This document shows positions 1-9,158 of a stretch of DNA of 64,000 bases, piece by piece. Under the pieces are notes generated by a model. It was not told where the DNA came from. It saw nothing but the letters and a program-made list of their open reading frames with translations, and did not search any database. The stretch lies in assembly GCF_030406605.1 (NCBI RefSeq), contig NZ_CP129104.1:1824799-1888798 (forward strand), written 5' to 3'. Source of the DNA: Curtobacterium sp. 458 (lineage in GTDB: Bacteria > Actinomycetota > Actinomycetes > Actinomycetales > Microbacteriaceae). Positions within the stretch are counted from its first letter, which is position 1, and each line of letters starts with the position of its first letter. Made by a program: the position numbers and the translations under genes.

Positions 1-20
1 CCGGCGGCGCCGCGGGGACG

Positions 21-1031
21 TCAGCGGCGCGGCGGCCCCGTCGTCGCGCGGACGACCAGCGTCGGGTCGACGAGGGTCCGTGTCGGCGTCGGGGCACCGG
101 CGGCACCCACGCCGCCGGCGATCCGCTCGACGAGCCGAACCGCGGCGAGCCGACCGACCTCCTCGTTGTGCGGGTCCACCGTCGTCAGGCGCAACAGCGG
201 TGACGACGCGAGCGGTGTCTCGTCGTTCCCGATGACCGAGACGTCCTCCGGTACCCGGAGCCCGGCCTCCCGGACGGCGGCGATCGCGCCCATCGCCATG
301 ACGTCGTTCGCGGCGAACACCGCGGTGACCTCCGGGTGCTCGGCGAGCGCCCGCCGCGTGCCCTCGTAGCCGGTGGCCTCCGAGGTCGGACCCGAGCCGT
401 ACACGAGCGGTTCGACGCCGGAGGCGACCATCTCGGCGACGGCGGCCTCCCTGCGGACCGTTGCCGGGCCTCCCGAGCCGGTCACGTGCACGACGTGCCG
501 GTGACCCGCGCCGACCAGGTGCGCCACCGCCAGCCGCCCGCCGGCGGACTCGTCCGACGCGACGACGTCGAGGTCCGCGGGGACGTCACCGCGCGCGCCG
601 GCGACGACGACCGGGGTGCCGGACGGTGCGACCAGGTCGGGGAAGCCCTCGGCGGCGAGCACGACCCCGTCGACGCGGAGCGAGAGGAGGTCGTCGATGG
701 GGGAGGACCCGAGGTGCGCGTTCGCGCGGACGTCCGCGAGGGTGAGCCGGAGCCCGTGCGGTGCGAGGGCGTCCCGGATGCCGTCGAGGAGCGGCACGAA
801 CCACGGGTTCCGGAAGTCGTCGACCACGACGCCGATCGTGCGGGTCCGGGTGCCGGCGAGGATCGCCGCCGCGCGGTTCGGCCGGTACCCGAGTTCGGCG
901 GCGGCGGCGAGCACCGCGTCCCGACGTCGTGGGGAGACGCCCGGGTCCGCCCGCATCACCATGCTCACGAGCGACTTCGACACCCCGGCGCGCGCGGCGA
1001 CGTCGATGATCGTCGGGGCGCGGTCCGGCAC
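21..1031 (-). CDS. LacI/GalR-family transcriptional repressor
   Basis: DNA-binding repressor of the LacI family, 336 aa. The N-terminus carries the helix-turn-helix (TIIDVAARAGVSKSLVSMV) with the RPNRAAAILA hinge region after it, then a periplasmic-binding-protein-like effector domain to the end. The start is placed at GTG 1031 because AAGGAG lies 5 nt upstream and leaves the usual short tail before the helix-turn-helix; an ATG 21 nt further out has no ribosome-binding site. It is divergent from an oxidoreductase/isomerase operon, and a perfect palindrome sits between them, so it most likely represses that operon and binds a sugar or polyol. The ligand cannot be told from sequence. Confidence 0.92.
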   Translation of the reverse strand: MPDRAPTIIDVAARAGVSKSLVSMVMRADPGVSPRRRDAVLAAAAELGYRPNRAAAILAGTRTRTIGVVVDDFRNPWFVPLLDGIRDALAPHGLRLTLADVRANAHLGSSPIDDLLSLRVDGVVLAAEGFPDLVAPSGTPVVVAGARGDVPADLDVVASDESAGGRLAVAHLVGAGHRHVVHVTGSGGPATVRREAAVAEMVASGVEPLVYGSGPTSEATGYEGTRRALAEHPEVTAVFAANDVMAMGAIAAVREAGLRVPEDVSVIGNDETPLASSPLLRLTTVDPHNEEVGRLAAVRLVERIAGGVGAAGAPTPTRTLVDPTLVVRATTGPPRR

Positions 1032-1040
1032 GGGCACTCC

Positions 1041-1071
1041 TTGACAGGACATGGGTTCGGGGAGGTACAGT
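1041..1071 (+). promoter_or_regulatory. Candidate promoter of the oxidoreductase/isomerase operon
   Basis: TTGACA (1041-1046) matches the -35 consensus and TACAGT (1066-1071) is a fair -10, but the 19-nt spacer is longer than ideal. The LacI-type palindrome begins 12 nt downstream of the -10, where a bound repressor would block initiation. Confidence 0.4.
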
Positions 1072-1083
1072 CTAGCCGCACGG

Positions 1084-1099
1084 TCTGGAACGTTCCAGA
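1084..1099. promoter_or_regulatory. LacI-family operator
   Basis: TCTGGAACGTTCCAGA is a perfect 16-bp palindrome with the central CG typical of LacI-family operators. It lies between the divergent repressor and oxidoreductase genes, just downstream of the candidate -10, so repression of the oxidoreductase operon is the simplest reading. Confidence 0.8.
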
Positions 1100-1126
1100 A
1101 TCGGCCACGATCTCGAGGGAGAGACC

Positions 1127-2341
1127 ATGAGCGACAGCATCGGCGTCGCCGTCATCGGCGCGGGCATGGCGGGCAAGGCCCACACGGCCGCGTGGCGGAA
1201 CGCCCCGTCCCTGTTCGGCCGGAGCCTGCCGCCCGTCCGGCTCGTCACGGTCGGTGACGTCTACGAGCCGCTCGCCGACGAAGCGGCGCGGCGGTTCGGC
1301 TACGCGCGGCACGACACCGACTGGCGGGCGGTCGCGGAGGCGGACGACGTCGACGTGGTGAGCGTCGTCGTCGCGAACCACCTGCACCGCGAGATCGTCG
1401 AGGGGCTGCTCGCGGCGGGCAAGCACGTGCTGTGCGAGAAGCCGCTGTCGGACACGCTCCACGACGCGCGCGCGATGGCGGACGCGGCTCGCGCCGCCGA
1501 GGCGGACGGCGTTCTCGGCCGTGTGGGCTTCACCTACCGGCGTGCCCCGGGGCTCGCTGCGATCCGGCAGCTCGTCGAGGACGGCACGCTCGGCCGGGTC
1601 CTGCACGTCTCCGGACGGTACTGGACCGACTACGGCGCCTCGCCCGAGGTGCCGTTCTCGTGGCGGTTCGCCGGCGCTCCCGGGACCGGCGCACTCGCCG
1701 ACGTCGGATCGCACCTGACGTACGTCGCCGAGTTCCTCACCGGTGACGTCCGGAGCGTCAACGGAGGCGCCTTCACCACCGCGATCACGAAGCGTCCGAT
1801 CGCAGCCGGGTTCGCGCTCCGCGGCCAGGCGGTCTCGCTCACCGGCGAGGAAGCCGACGTCGAGAACGACGACTACGCCACGTTCGGCGCGCGGCTCGGG
1901 GACGGCGCCGCGGTCGGCTCGTTCGAGGTCTCGCGGGTCGCCGCCGGGCACCCGAACGGCCTCGTCGTCGAGGTCTTCTGCGAGGAGGGTGCTGCCCGGT
2001 GGGACCAGGAGCGCCCGAGCGAGATCGGCCTCGCCCTGCGGTCCGACGGCGCACGGCTCGGCGGCTTCCGGCAGGTCGTGCTCGGCCCGGACCACCCGTA
2101 CGTCGCCGGCGGCATGGCGATGGACGCGCCGGGCGTCGGCTGGGGCCAGAACCAGATGTTCGAGTACCAGGCCCGTGCCTTCCTCGACGAGGTCGTCGGC
2201 AACACCGCCGACCCGCTGCCGGCCAACGCCACGTTCGACGACGGCGTCCACAACATGGAGGTCCTCGACGCGGTGGCACGGTCCGCCGCGGCCGGCGGGG
2301 CCACCGTCGACGTCCCCACCACCGAAGGAGCGCTCGCATGA
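1127..2341 (+). CDS. Gfo/Idh/MocA family oxidoreductase
   Basis: Cytoplasmic NAD(P)-dependent oxidoreductase, 404 aa, acting on a sugar, polyol or inositol-like substrate. The N-terminal Rossmann motif VAVIGAGMAGKAH is at about residues 7-19, and the family EKP signature (LCEKPLSD) follows near residue 105; the C-terminal half is the alpha/beta substrate domain. GGGAGA precedes the ATG. The stop codon overlaps the next start (ATGA), so translation is probably coupled to the sugar isomerase-like gene. Pairing of this family with a TIM-barrel isomerase under a LacI regulator is typical of catabolic modules that oxidise a sugar and then isomerise the keto product. The exact substrate is unknown. 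Confidence 0.9.
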   Translation: MSDSIGVAVIGAGMAGKAHTAAWRNAPSLFGRSLPPVRLVTVGDVYEPLADEAARRFGYARHDTDWRAVAEADDVDVVSVVVANHLHREIVEGLLAAGKHVLCEKPLSDTLHDARAMADAARAAEADGVLGRVGFTYRRAPGLAAIRQLVEDGTLGRVLHVSGRYWTDYGASPEVPFSWRFAGAPGTGALADVGSHLTYVAEFLTGDVRSVNGGAFTTAITKRPIAAGFALRGQAVSLTGEEADVENDDYATFGARLGDGAAVGSFEVSRVAAGHPNGLVVEVFCEEGAARWDQERPSEIGLALRSDGARLGGFRQVVLGPDHPYVAGGMAMDAPGVGWGQNQMFEYQARAFLDEVVGNTADPLPANATFDDGVHNMEVLDAVARSAAAGGATVDVPTTEGALA

Positions 2342-3342
2342 AGCTCGGTCTCTACAACGCGATCTTCCACGACCGGCCGCTCGCCGACGCCCTGACGGCG
2401 ATCGCGGGCAACGGCCTCACCGGCATCGAACTCAACACCGGCGGATTCCTGCCCCCGGTGCACGTTCCGGACATCGACGCGATCGTCGTTGACGACGCCG
2501 CACGCGACGCGTTCCTCGCGCAGTTCGAGGGCACCGGGGTCGAGATCGCCGGACTCAACTGCAACGGCAACCCGCTGCACCCGGACCCCGCGATCGGACC
2601 GGCGCACGCCGAGGACCTCCGTCGGAGCATCCGGCTCGCGGCCCGCCTCGGGCAGACCCGGGTCGTCACCATGTCGGGCCTCCCCGCCGGTGAGCCGGGC
2701 GGGCGTCGACCGAACTGGATCGTCAATGCGTGGAACTCCGCCGCCCTCGACGTGCTCGAGCACCAGTGGAGCGTTGCGGTGCCGTTCTGGCAGGAGATCG
2801 ACGCGCTCGCCCGGGAGCTCGGTGTGCGGGTCGCCCTCGAGCTGCACCCGCAGAACCTCGTGTTCAACCCGGCGTCCGTCCGCGAGCTCGTCGGGCGGGG
2901 CGAGCTGACGAACACCGGTGTCGAACTCGACGCGAGCCACCTGTTCTGGCAGCAGATGGACCCCGTGGCGGTCGTGCGCGACCTCGGCACGCTCGTGTAC
3001 CACGCCGCCGCGAAGGACGTCCGCGTCAACCCCCATGCGGCGATCAACGGTGTGCTCGACAACTCCTTCCGTCGCCTGTCGCCCGGCGAGGCGCGCACGA
3101 ACCTCGGCGGCGACGAGTGGGCGAACGAGTGGCCGAAGACGGCCGCGTGGGACTTCGTCGCGCTCGGCAAGGGGCACGACGTCGCCTACTGGACGGAGTT
3201 CCTCGCCGCGCTCCACGAAGTCGACCCCGACATCTGGGTGAACATCGAGCACGAGGACACCGAACTCGGGCGCGAGGAGGGCGTCGCCGTGGCGGCGCGC
3301 GTCCTGACGGCGGCGGACGCGGCGCTCGCAGCCCGCGTCTGA
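2338..3342 (+). CDS. Sugar phosphate isomerase/epimerase, xylose-isomerase-like TIM barrel
   Basis: A 334-aa protein of the AP-endonuclease-2/xylose-isomerase-like TIM-barrel superfamily, which covers IolE/IolI-type dehydratases and sugar epimerases. The family pattern is visible: an opening strand (MKLGLYNAIFHDR), ELHPQNLVFN and VELDASHLFWQ strand ends, and a late NIEHEDTE segment, together supplying the Glu/Asp/His metal ligands. The start at 2338 overlaps the previous stop by 4 nt. It probably interconverts or dehydrates the product of the preceding oxidoreductase. I cannot assign a substrate. Confidence 0.87.
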   Translation: MKLGLYNAIFHDRPLADALTAIAGNGLTGIELNTGGFLPPVHVPDIDAIVVDDAARDAFLAQFEGTGVEIAGLNCNGNPLHPDPAIGPAHAEDLRRSIRLAARLGQTRVVTMSGLPAGEPGGRRPNWIVNAWNSAALDVLEHQWSVAVPFWQEIDALARELGVRVALELHPQNLVFNPASVRELVGRGELTNTGVELDASHLFWQQMDPVAVVRDLGTLVYHAAAKDVRVNPHAAINGVLDNSFRRLSPGEARTNLGGDEWANEWPKTAAWDFVALGKGHDVAYWTEFLAALHEVDPDIWVNIEHEDTELGREEGVAVAARVLTAADAALAARV

Positions 3343-3357
3343 GCCGCGACCACAGGT

Positions 3358-3401
3358 CGGACGGGAGGCGCGGTGCCAGCAGATGCCGTGCCTCCCGTCC
3401 G
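3358..3401. terminator. Palindromic repeat/terminator-like hairpin (GGAGGC family)
   Basis: Left arm CGGACGGGAGGCGCGG pairs with right arm CCGTGCCTCCCGTCCG with one G-U-type change, around a short loop. It lies 15 nt after the isomerase stop codon. No T-run follows. It belongs to the window-wide palindrome family. Confidence 0.65.
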
Positions 3402-3510
3402 TCCCTCGCCGCGTCGAGAGCGGTGGGTCCGGTCGGTGACGCATCCTCCGCTGGCTGTCACCGGGCCGTTGTAGCATGCACGACACCTGTCCCGAGCCGA
3501 GGAGGCCTGC

Positions 3511-4503
3511 GTGCCGGAACCGACCGCCCCAGCCGTCCCGCTCGAGCACGTCCGCGACGCGGGCGCCGCGATCGTCGCGGCCGTCTCGACCGTCGTCGAC
3601 GGCAAGACCGACGCGATCCGGACAGCGCTGACGGTGATGCTGGCCGAGGGACACCTCCTCGTCGAGGACGTGCCCGGGGTCGGCAAGACCGTGCTGGCGA
3701 AGGCACTCGGCGCGTCGGTCGGCGGGTCCGTGAACCGCATCCAGTTCACGTCCGACATGCTGCCCTCCGACGTCACGGGAGTGAACGTGTTCGACCAGTC
3801 GTCGGGGACCTTCCGGTTCTCGCCGGGCCCGGTCTTCGCGAACGTCGTCATCGGCGACGAGATCAACCGGACCAGCCCGAAGACCCAGTCGGCGCTCCTC
3901 GAGGCCATGGCCGAGGCCCAGGTGACCGTCGACGGCGTGACACGGCCGCTCGAGTCGCCGTTCATGATCGTGGCGACCCAGAACCCGATCGACATGGAGG
4001 GCACGTACCCGCTGCCCGAGGCCCAGCGCGACCGCTTCACCGCGCGCATCGCGATGGGGTACCCGAGCCTCGACGCCGAGCGGCAGATGCTCGCGAACCG
4101 CGGCGGCCGCGACCCGCTGTCCGCACTCCGACCGATCGTCGACGTCGCGACGCTCCGCGGCATGATCGCCGCCGTCCGGGGCGTGCACGTCTCGCCCGAC
4201 GTCGAGGCGTACATCGTCGCGATCGTCCGCGCGACGCGCCACCACCCCGACCTCGTCCTCGGGGCGAGCCCCCGGGCCACCCTCCACCTCGCGCAGGCCT
4301 CCCGGGCGCACGCCGCGCTCCTCGGCCGCCCCTTCGTCACGCCGGACGACGTCGCCGCGCTCGCACCGATCGTGCTCGCCCACCGTCTCGTGCCGGTCGC
4401 GCGCGGCCTCGGCGGTTCCGGCGACGACACGGTCCGCGACATCGTGGTCCGCATCGTCTCGGACACCAGCGTGCCGTTCACCGCCACCCCCGTCCGGTCC
4501 TGA
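3511..4503 (+). CDS. MoxR-family AAA+ ATPase
   Basis: A 330-aa AAA+ ATPase of the MoxR/RavA group, thought to act as a chaperone for von Willebrand/DUF58 partners. Walker A is EDVPGVGKT (residues about 52-60) and Walker B is VVIGDEINR (about 112-120), with the family hallmark ATQNPIDMEGTYPLPEAQ and sensor region after it. The GTG start is supported by GAGGAGG upstream; a TAGCAT at 3472-3477 may be the -10. The next gene, DUF58, begins inside its stop codon (TGATG), and a transglutaminase-like gene follows, giving the standard MoxR-DUF58-transglutaminase operon. The precise cellular role is not settled for this trio. Confidence 0.95.
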   Translation: MPEPTAPAVPLEHVRDAGAAIVAAVSTVVDGKTDAIRTALTVMLAEGHLLVEDVPGVGKTVLAKALGASVGGSVNRIQFTSDMLPSDVTGVNVFDQSSGTFRFSPGPVFANVVIGDEINRTSPKTQSALLEAMAEAQVTVDGVTRPLESPFMIVATQNPIDMEGTYPLPEAQRDRFTARIAMGYPSLDAERQMLANRGGRDPLSALRPIVDVATLRGMIAAVRGVHVSPDVEAYIVAIVRATRHHPDLVLGASPRATLHLAQASRAHAALLGRPFVTPDDVAALAPIVLAHRLVPVARGLGGSGDDTVRDIVVRIVSDTSVPFTATPVRS

Positions 4504-5834
4504 TGTCCTCGTCCGCGGCGCCCTCGTCGCTCGCCCGGCGGGCGGGAGCGGCGCGCTCGGTCGCGGTGCGGTACGGGCGACGCGGTCTGGCGCTGGCGCG
4601 TCGGACGCCGTTCCCACGCCCGACCGTGCGCGGATGGACGCTGCTCGCGGTCGGCATCGGTCTCGTCGGTGGCGGGCTCGTCGGCAGCACGAGCGTCGCG
4701 GTGTCGGCGGGACTGCTGCTGCTCGTCCTGCTCGTGCTGGGCACCGTGATGGCGTTCGTCGTCGCGGCACCGCTGCGGGGGAGCCGGAGCGCCGCGCGGG
4801 CCATCGTCCAGGTCGGCGAGGTGTACCGCGAGCGCGTCACCCTGCAGGGCACCGGCCTGAAGTTCGGGCCCCGGTCCACACTGCTCGTCCGGGAGCAGCT
4901 CGACGACGTCTTCGCGAGCGTGTCCGACGCGGAGACGTACGCGACCGTCGGACCCCGCACCCCGCCGGCCGTGCTCGACGTCGAGGCGCTGGCGATGCAC
5001 CGCGGCCGCGGGCTCGTCGGCCCGGTCACGATCCGCGTCGAGGACCCCTTCGGACTGCTGCGCATCGACCGGCCCGTCGTCCGCGCGGAGGAGGTGGTGG
5101 TGGTGCCGGCATCGACGCCGCTCACCGCGATCGACACCGGTGCCCTCGCGGGTGCGGTGTCCGCCGACGAGGGCCGCGTGGGCCAGGGCGGCTCCGCGGA
5201 CGACAGCGAACTCCGCCCGTACCGTCCCGGCGACCCGATCCGCCGCGTGCACTGGGGACAGAGCGCCCGGCGCGGGGAACTCCACGTCCGCCAGACCACG
5301 CAGGCACAGCCGCCGGAGGCCGTGATCGCGCTCGACGTCCGCCGGGAGTCCTACCAGGCGCTCGGCCGTGACGACCTCGCCGAACTGTCCGACCTCGGCG
5401 GTGACGCCGCGTTCGAGCACGCGGTCGTCGTCGCCGCCAGCGTCGCCCGCGCCCTCGCCGCCCGGACCTCGCGGGTCGTCCTCGTGAGCGACGACCCGGA
5501 CGGCGTCACCCGGCACGCGGGTGACGCCGGCGGGCTCACCGACGTCCTGGTGGGCCTCGCCGACGTGCGGGTGCGCTCGGACGCCCGCGACGTCACCGAG
5601 GTGCTGCCCGACGTCCGGGGCCGCGACGTGCACGGCATGACCGCCGTCGTCACCGGGCGGTGCACCGCCGAGCAGGCCGCCGAGCTCGTGTCGGCGACCA
5701 TCGGGTCGAGCCGGGGGATCCTGGCGACCATCGTCCCGCCGGAGCCGGTCGTCCGCGGCATCCTCGACCGCGGCGGCTGGCGCACGCTCGTCGTCCCCGT
5801 CGCCGGGGCGTCCGCACCCGGGAGCATCCGGTGA
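4503..5834 (+). CDS. DUF58 domain-containing membrane protein
   Basis: A 443-aa protein with two adjacent N-terminal membrane helices (about residues 40-85) and a C-terminal DUF58 region. The DUF58 signature is LRPYRPGDPIRRVHWGQSARR, here beginning near residue 236, followed by a von Willebrand-like fold. It is the expected partner of the MoxR ATPase just upstream, whose stop it overlaps by one nucleotide, and its own stop overlaps the GTG of the next gene. The location is the cytoplasmic membrane. The molecular function of this family is poorly defined. Confidence 0.9.
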   Translation: MSSSAAPSSLARRAGAARSVAVRYGRRGLALARRTPFPRPTVRGWTLLAVGIGLVGGGLVGSTSVAVSAGLLLLVLLVLGTVMAFVVAAPLRGSRSAARAIVQVGEVYRERVTLQGTGLKFGPRSTLLVREQLDDVFASVSDAETYATVGPRTPPAVLDVEALAMHRGRGLVGPVTIRVEDPFGLLRIDRPVVRAEEVVVVPASTPLTAIDTGALAGAVSADEGRVGQGGSADDSELRPYRPGDPIRRVHWGQSARRGELHVRQTTQAQPPEAVIALDVRRESYQALGRDDLAELSDLGGDAAFEHAVVVAASVARALAARTSRVVLVSDDPDGVTRHAGDAGGLTDVLVGLADVRVRSDARDVTEVLPDVRGRDVHGMTAVVTGRCTAEQAAELVSATIGSSRGILATIVPPEPVVRGILDRGGWRTLVVPVAGASAPGSIR

Positions 5835-8188
5835 CCGGGACGCAGACGCCCGCCCGTCGGCGCGGGGTCGACGTGCACGAGATCCTCGACCGACCGGACG
5901 AGCAGCGCGACACCCCCAGCGCGTGGATCACCGTCCTCGCGCCCGTGCCCGTCCTGATCGCCGCGCTCGCCCTGCGCCCGCTCGTGCAGGGGATCGCGTG
6001 GTGGGTCGGCGGCGTCGTCGTCGCGGCCGTCCTCGTCGCCGTCGTGCTCGCCGTGCGCCGACGCGCACCCGGCATCCGGTTCGTCGCGCTCGTCGCCGCC
6101 GTGATCGCGTGTTCGTGCGCCGCTGCACTCGTGAACGACGTGCAACCCCTCGGGTGGCTCGACCGGAACGGCGCGCTCGGGGAGACGATCGCCGCCATCC
6201 GGCTGAACCCCGCGCCACTGCCGCAGACCGACGCCATCCGGCTCGTCGTGGTCGTCGCGATCGCCTGGGTCGCCGCGGTGTCCCTCTTCCTCGCCGCCGT
6301 GGCACCGACGGCCGCCCTCGCCGCGACGCCCGCGCTCGTGATCCTCATCGTCCCCGGCATCATCACCGGCACGCCCGCATCGCCGGTGCTCGTGGTGCTC
6401 ACGGCCGTGGCGTTCCTCGCGATCCTCTGGCTGTCGGTCCGGCCCGTGCAACGCGCGCTGCCCGCGGCCGTCGTCGGGGCGATCGGCCTCGTGGTCGCGG
6501 TCGGTCTGCCGTCGGTGATCCCGCTCAACGCGAGCTGGCTCTCCGGTGTCACGGGGGCGATCCAGTCGCCGATCCAGCCCGGCCGTCCCGGCACGCTGCT
6601 CAACCTCGGGCAGGACCTCCGTCGGCCGAACGCGCTCGAGGTCTTCCGGTACCGGTCGTCCGACGGCCAGCCGGAGTACCTCAAGCTCGCGGACCTCGAC
6701 GAGTTCGGCAGCGGCGACTGGGTACCGACGGTCACCGACGCGAGCCAGTCGGAGACGGCCGACCAGCAGCAGTGGGCCGTCGGGGTGAACCCTCGTCTCT
6801 CGACGCGCGGTGACGTCACGATCCGGATCACCGGGCTCTCGAGCAACTACCTGCCCGTGCCGTCGGGCGCGGTGTCCGTCCAGGCGCGCTCGACCAACCT
6901 CGACCTGCAGCAGTGGCGGTGGATGGGACAGTCGAACACGCTGCGGTCCACCGGCCAGGCCACGCCGCGGGGTGCCACCTACGAGGTCTACGGCGCCTCG
7001 ACCTTCGCGAACGAGTACCTCGACGCGTTCGCCCGCACAGGCATGCTCGCCCGGGTCGACGGGCGCGGGTTCGCCCGGCCGTCGGAACAGCAGCTCCGCA
7101 CCGACCTCACCCTCCCGAAGGACCTCCCGAAGGACATCGCGTCCACGGCGTCACGGGTCGCAGCCGGTGCCGGGAACGACTACGAAGAAGCACGTGCGCT
7201 GGAGCGGTGGTTCCGGAGCGACCTCTTCACCTACTCCGAGACCGCCCCGGTGGAGCAGGGCTACGACGGCGACAGCATGGACGTCATCGACACCTTCCTC
7301 CGGGTGCGCGAGGGGTACTGCGTGCACTTCTCGTCCGCCATGGCGGTGATGGCCCGCACGCTCGGCATCCCGTCCCGCATCGCGGTCGGCTACCGCGCCG
7401 GCACGGACCAGGCCGACGGCGAGTACACGGTGTCGAACCGGCAGCTGCACTCCTGGCCGGAGCTGTACATCCAGGGCGCCGGGTGGGTGGCGTTCGAGCC
7501 GACGCCCGACTCCGACGAAGCGGCGCAGCCCTCGACCGAGCCCTCCGAGTCCGCGACACCGGGGACGCCCGACACCCCGCTCCCGGCGCCGGACCGCTCC
7601 GCACCCGCCGAGACGGAGCCATCGGCCACCCCGTCGGCCTCGGCAGCGCCGGGTGCCGCGGCCACGCCGGGCACCGGGGGTGGGAACGGCGCGCTCGGCC
7701 TCGCCGCGGGCATCGTCCTCGCCGTCGCGCTCCTGTTCGCACCCGGTGTGGTGCGTGCTCTCCGTCGCCGGTCGCGACTCGCAGCAGTCCGGTCGGGACG
7801 CTCCCCGGCCGCGGCTGCCTGGCGTGAGGTCCTCGACGACGTCGCCGACCACGGCTACGCGCCGGGCCTGGCACCACCGGGTGACGCCGCAGCCGCCGCC
7901 CGGACCGCACGAGCGGTGCTCGGTCGGTTGCGTCCGGGCCTGCCGCCGGCCGTCGTCCCGGCGCTCGACCGGGTGGTCGACGCCGTCGACCACGAGCGGT
8001 TCGGTGCGGCCGGTGCCGAGGCATCCGATCGCGACGCACTCGAGCAGGCCATCCGGGAGGCCCGTGGTGCGCTGGACGCGTCGGTGTCCGCCGGTCGGCG
8101 GGTGCGATCGCGCGTGCTGCCGCCGAGCCTGCTGCCCTCGTCGGCGTGGTCGCACGAGGGACGCCGGACACGCCGGAGCCCGGCGTAG
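5831..8188 (+). CDS. Transglutaminase-like (TgpA-type) membrane protein
   Basis: A 785-aa protein with a block of N-terminal transmembrane helices (to about residue 240), an extracytoplasmic transglutaminase-core domain, a Ser/Pro/Thr/Ala-rich stretch (about 558-620), one further helix (about 622-640) and a cytoplasmic tail. The catalytic set is Cys497 (EGYCVHFSSAMAVMAR), His540 (LHSWPEL) and an acidic residue that is Glu556 (WVAFEPTP) where classical family members have Asp. The GTG start overlaps the DUF58 stop (GTGA). It completes the MoxR/DUF58/transglutaminase operon, probably acting on wall or surface proteins. Confidence 0.92.
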   Translation: MTGTQTPARRRGVDVHEILDRPDEQRDTPSAWITVLAPVPVLIAALALRPLVQGIAWWVGGVVVAAVLVAVVLAVRRRAPGIRFVALVAAVIACSCAAALVNDVQPLGWLDRNGALGETIAAIRLNPAPLPQTDAIRLVVVVAIAWVAAVSLFLAAVAPTAALAATPALVILIVPGIITGTPASPVLVVLTAVAFLAILWLSVRPVQRALPAAVVGAIGLVVAVGLPSVIPLNASWLSGVTGAIQSPIQPGRPGTLLNLGQDLRRPNALEVFRYRSSDGQPEYLKLADLDEFGSGDWVPTVTDASQSETADQQQWAVGVNPRLSTRGDVTIRITGLSSNYLPVPSGAVSVQARSTNLDLQQWRWMGQSNTLRSTGQATPRGATYEVYGASTFANEYLDAFARTGMLARVDGRGFARPSEQQLRTDLTLPKDLPKDIASTASRVAAGAGNDYEEARALERWFRSDLFTYSETAPVEQGYDGDSMDVIDTFLRVREGYCVHFSSAMAVMARTLGIPSRIAVGYRAGTDQADGEYTVSNRQLHSWPELYIQGAGWVAFEPTPDSDEAAQPSTEPSESATPGTPDTPLPAPDRSAPAETEPSATPSASAAPGAAATPGTGGGNGALGLAAGIVLAVALLFAPGVVRALRRRSRLAAVRSGRSPAAAAWREVLDDVADHGYAPGLAPPGDAAAAARTARAVLGRLRPGLPPAVVPALDRVVDAVDHERFGAAGAEASDRDALEQAIREARGALDASVSAGRRVRSRVLPPSLLPSSAWSHEGRRTRRSPA

Positions 8189-8246
8189 CGTCGAGGCCCC
8201 GTCGCGAGCGGTCGCGGCGAGGCGTCGAGGCCGGTGGTGCGCTCGG

Positions 8247-8849
8247 TCAGCGCGGGCGGACGACGGCCTCGACGAGCGCCGCGACGACCTCGCCGGGATC
8301 GAGCCCGGGCAGGGCGGGCGCGTCGAACACGAGGCCGACGTTCGCCGCGATCAGGGCGGTCGCGAAGGTGTCGAGGGGGATGCCGGGGTCGATCTCCGGG
8401 TGGGCGCCGAACCACAGGTCCACGAGCTCCTGCACGCCGTCCTGCAGGCTCCGGCGCTGCGCCACGAACTCCGGCATGAGCTCCGGGTGGCGCGTCGCGT
8501 AGCCGCGGAACTCCGACAGCAGGGCGAACTGCGCGCTCTGGTCGTGGCGGCCGAACGCCTGCCGGACGACGTCGCCGATCTGCACCGAGGCGATGTCGGC
8601 GTGCACGAGCTCCTGCAACGACCCGAGCACGAGGTTCGTCGCGCGCTGCATCACCTGTGCGACGAGGTCTTCCTTGGAGCTGAAGTTCGAGTAGACGGCA
8701 CCCTTGCTGAAGCCGGCGCGCGCGGCGACGTCGTCGAGCCGGGACTCGTGCACGCCCTGCTCGGCGAACACCTGCGCGCCGGCGGTCAGCAGTCGTTCTC
8801 GGACCTCTGCCCGAGGGGTTCGCGAAGTGGGGGAAGCGACGTCGCTCAT
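8247..8849 (-). CDS. TetR-family transcriptional regulator
   Basis: A 200-aa TetR-family regulator. The N-terminal helix-turn-helix reads RLDDVAARAGFSKGAVYSNF (about 37-56), preceded by ERLLTAGAQVFAEQG; the rest is a helical ligand domain rich in Leu/Ala. AGGA sits upstream of the ATG. It is isolated: the convergent neighbour is the transglutaminase gene and the gene upstream on the same strand is about 300 nt away. Its target is therefore unclear; an imperfect inverted repeat near 8917-8940 could be its operator. Confidence 0.9.
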   Translation of the reverse strand: MSDVASPTSRTPRAEVRERLLTAGAQVFAEQGVHESRLDDVAARAGFSKGAVYSNFSSKEDLVAQVMQRATNLVLGSLQELVHADIASVQIGDVVRQAFGRHDQSAQFALLSEFRGYATRHPELMPEFVAQRRSLQDGVQELVDLWFGAHPEIDPGIPLDTFATALIAANVGLVFDAPALPGLDPGEVVAALVEAVVRPR

Positions 8850-9158
8850 CTGATCCTGGTTCGACAGTGCCCCCTCGCTCGTCGTCGGGTCGACGTCGTG
8901 GAGCGTGTGGTGGTGGTCGGGACCATTCTGGCGGGTCCGACGACACCGTCCGACACGCTCGCGTCGTCCGGACGTCCTCGGTCCGCGGAGACCTGCCGCG
9001 CCGCGCGTCTGATCCCGCGCGGCATCAGCGAAGCCCCCTCGGCACGCTGCTCGTGAACCGCCGCGTTCGGGTCGCGTCGGTGCTCGGTGCCACGTGCGCC
9101 GGTTTCGATACCCAGCGGTCTCGATGCTACGCCCGCGCGGCCTCGCGGCGGTAGTCCG
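8850..9158. other. Gene-free stretch with a possible TetR operator
   Basis: About 310 nt without a convincing gene. Within it, TCGGGACC (8917-8924) and GGTCCGA (8934-8940) form an imperfect inverted repeat around AGAAT on the minus strand (CAGAAT could be a -10), so this may be the regulated promoter of the TetR gene, with a leader of about 75 nt. The remainder near 9000-9150 shows no repeat or hairpin I would defend. Confidence 0.3.

Noticed and set aside
1873..4770. 965-residue open frame on the minus strand
   Set aside because: It is antisense to the oxidoreductase, isomerase, MoxR and DUF58 genes. In very GC-rich DNA, frames opposite real genes stay open; its composition is Arg/Gly/Asp-rich with no domain.
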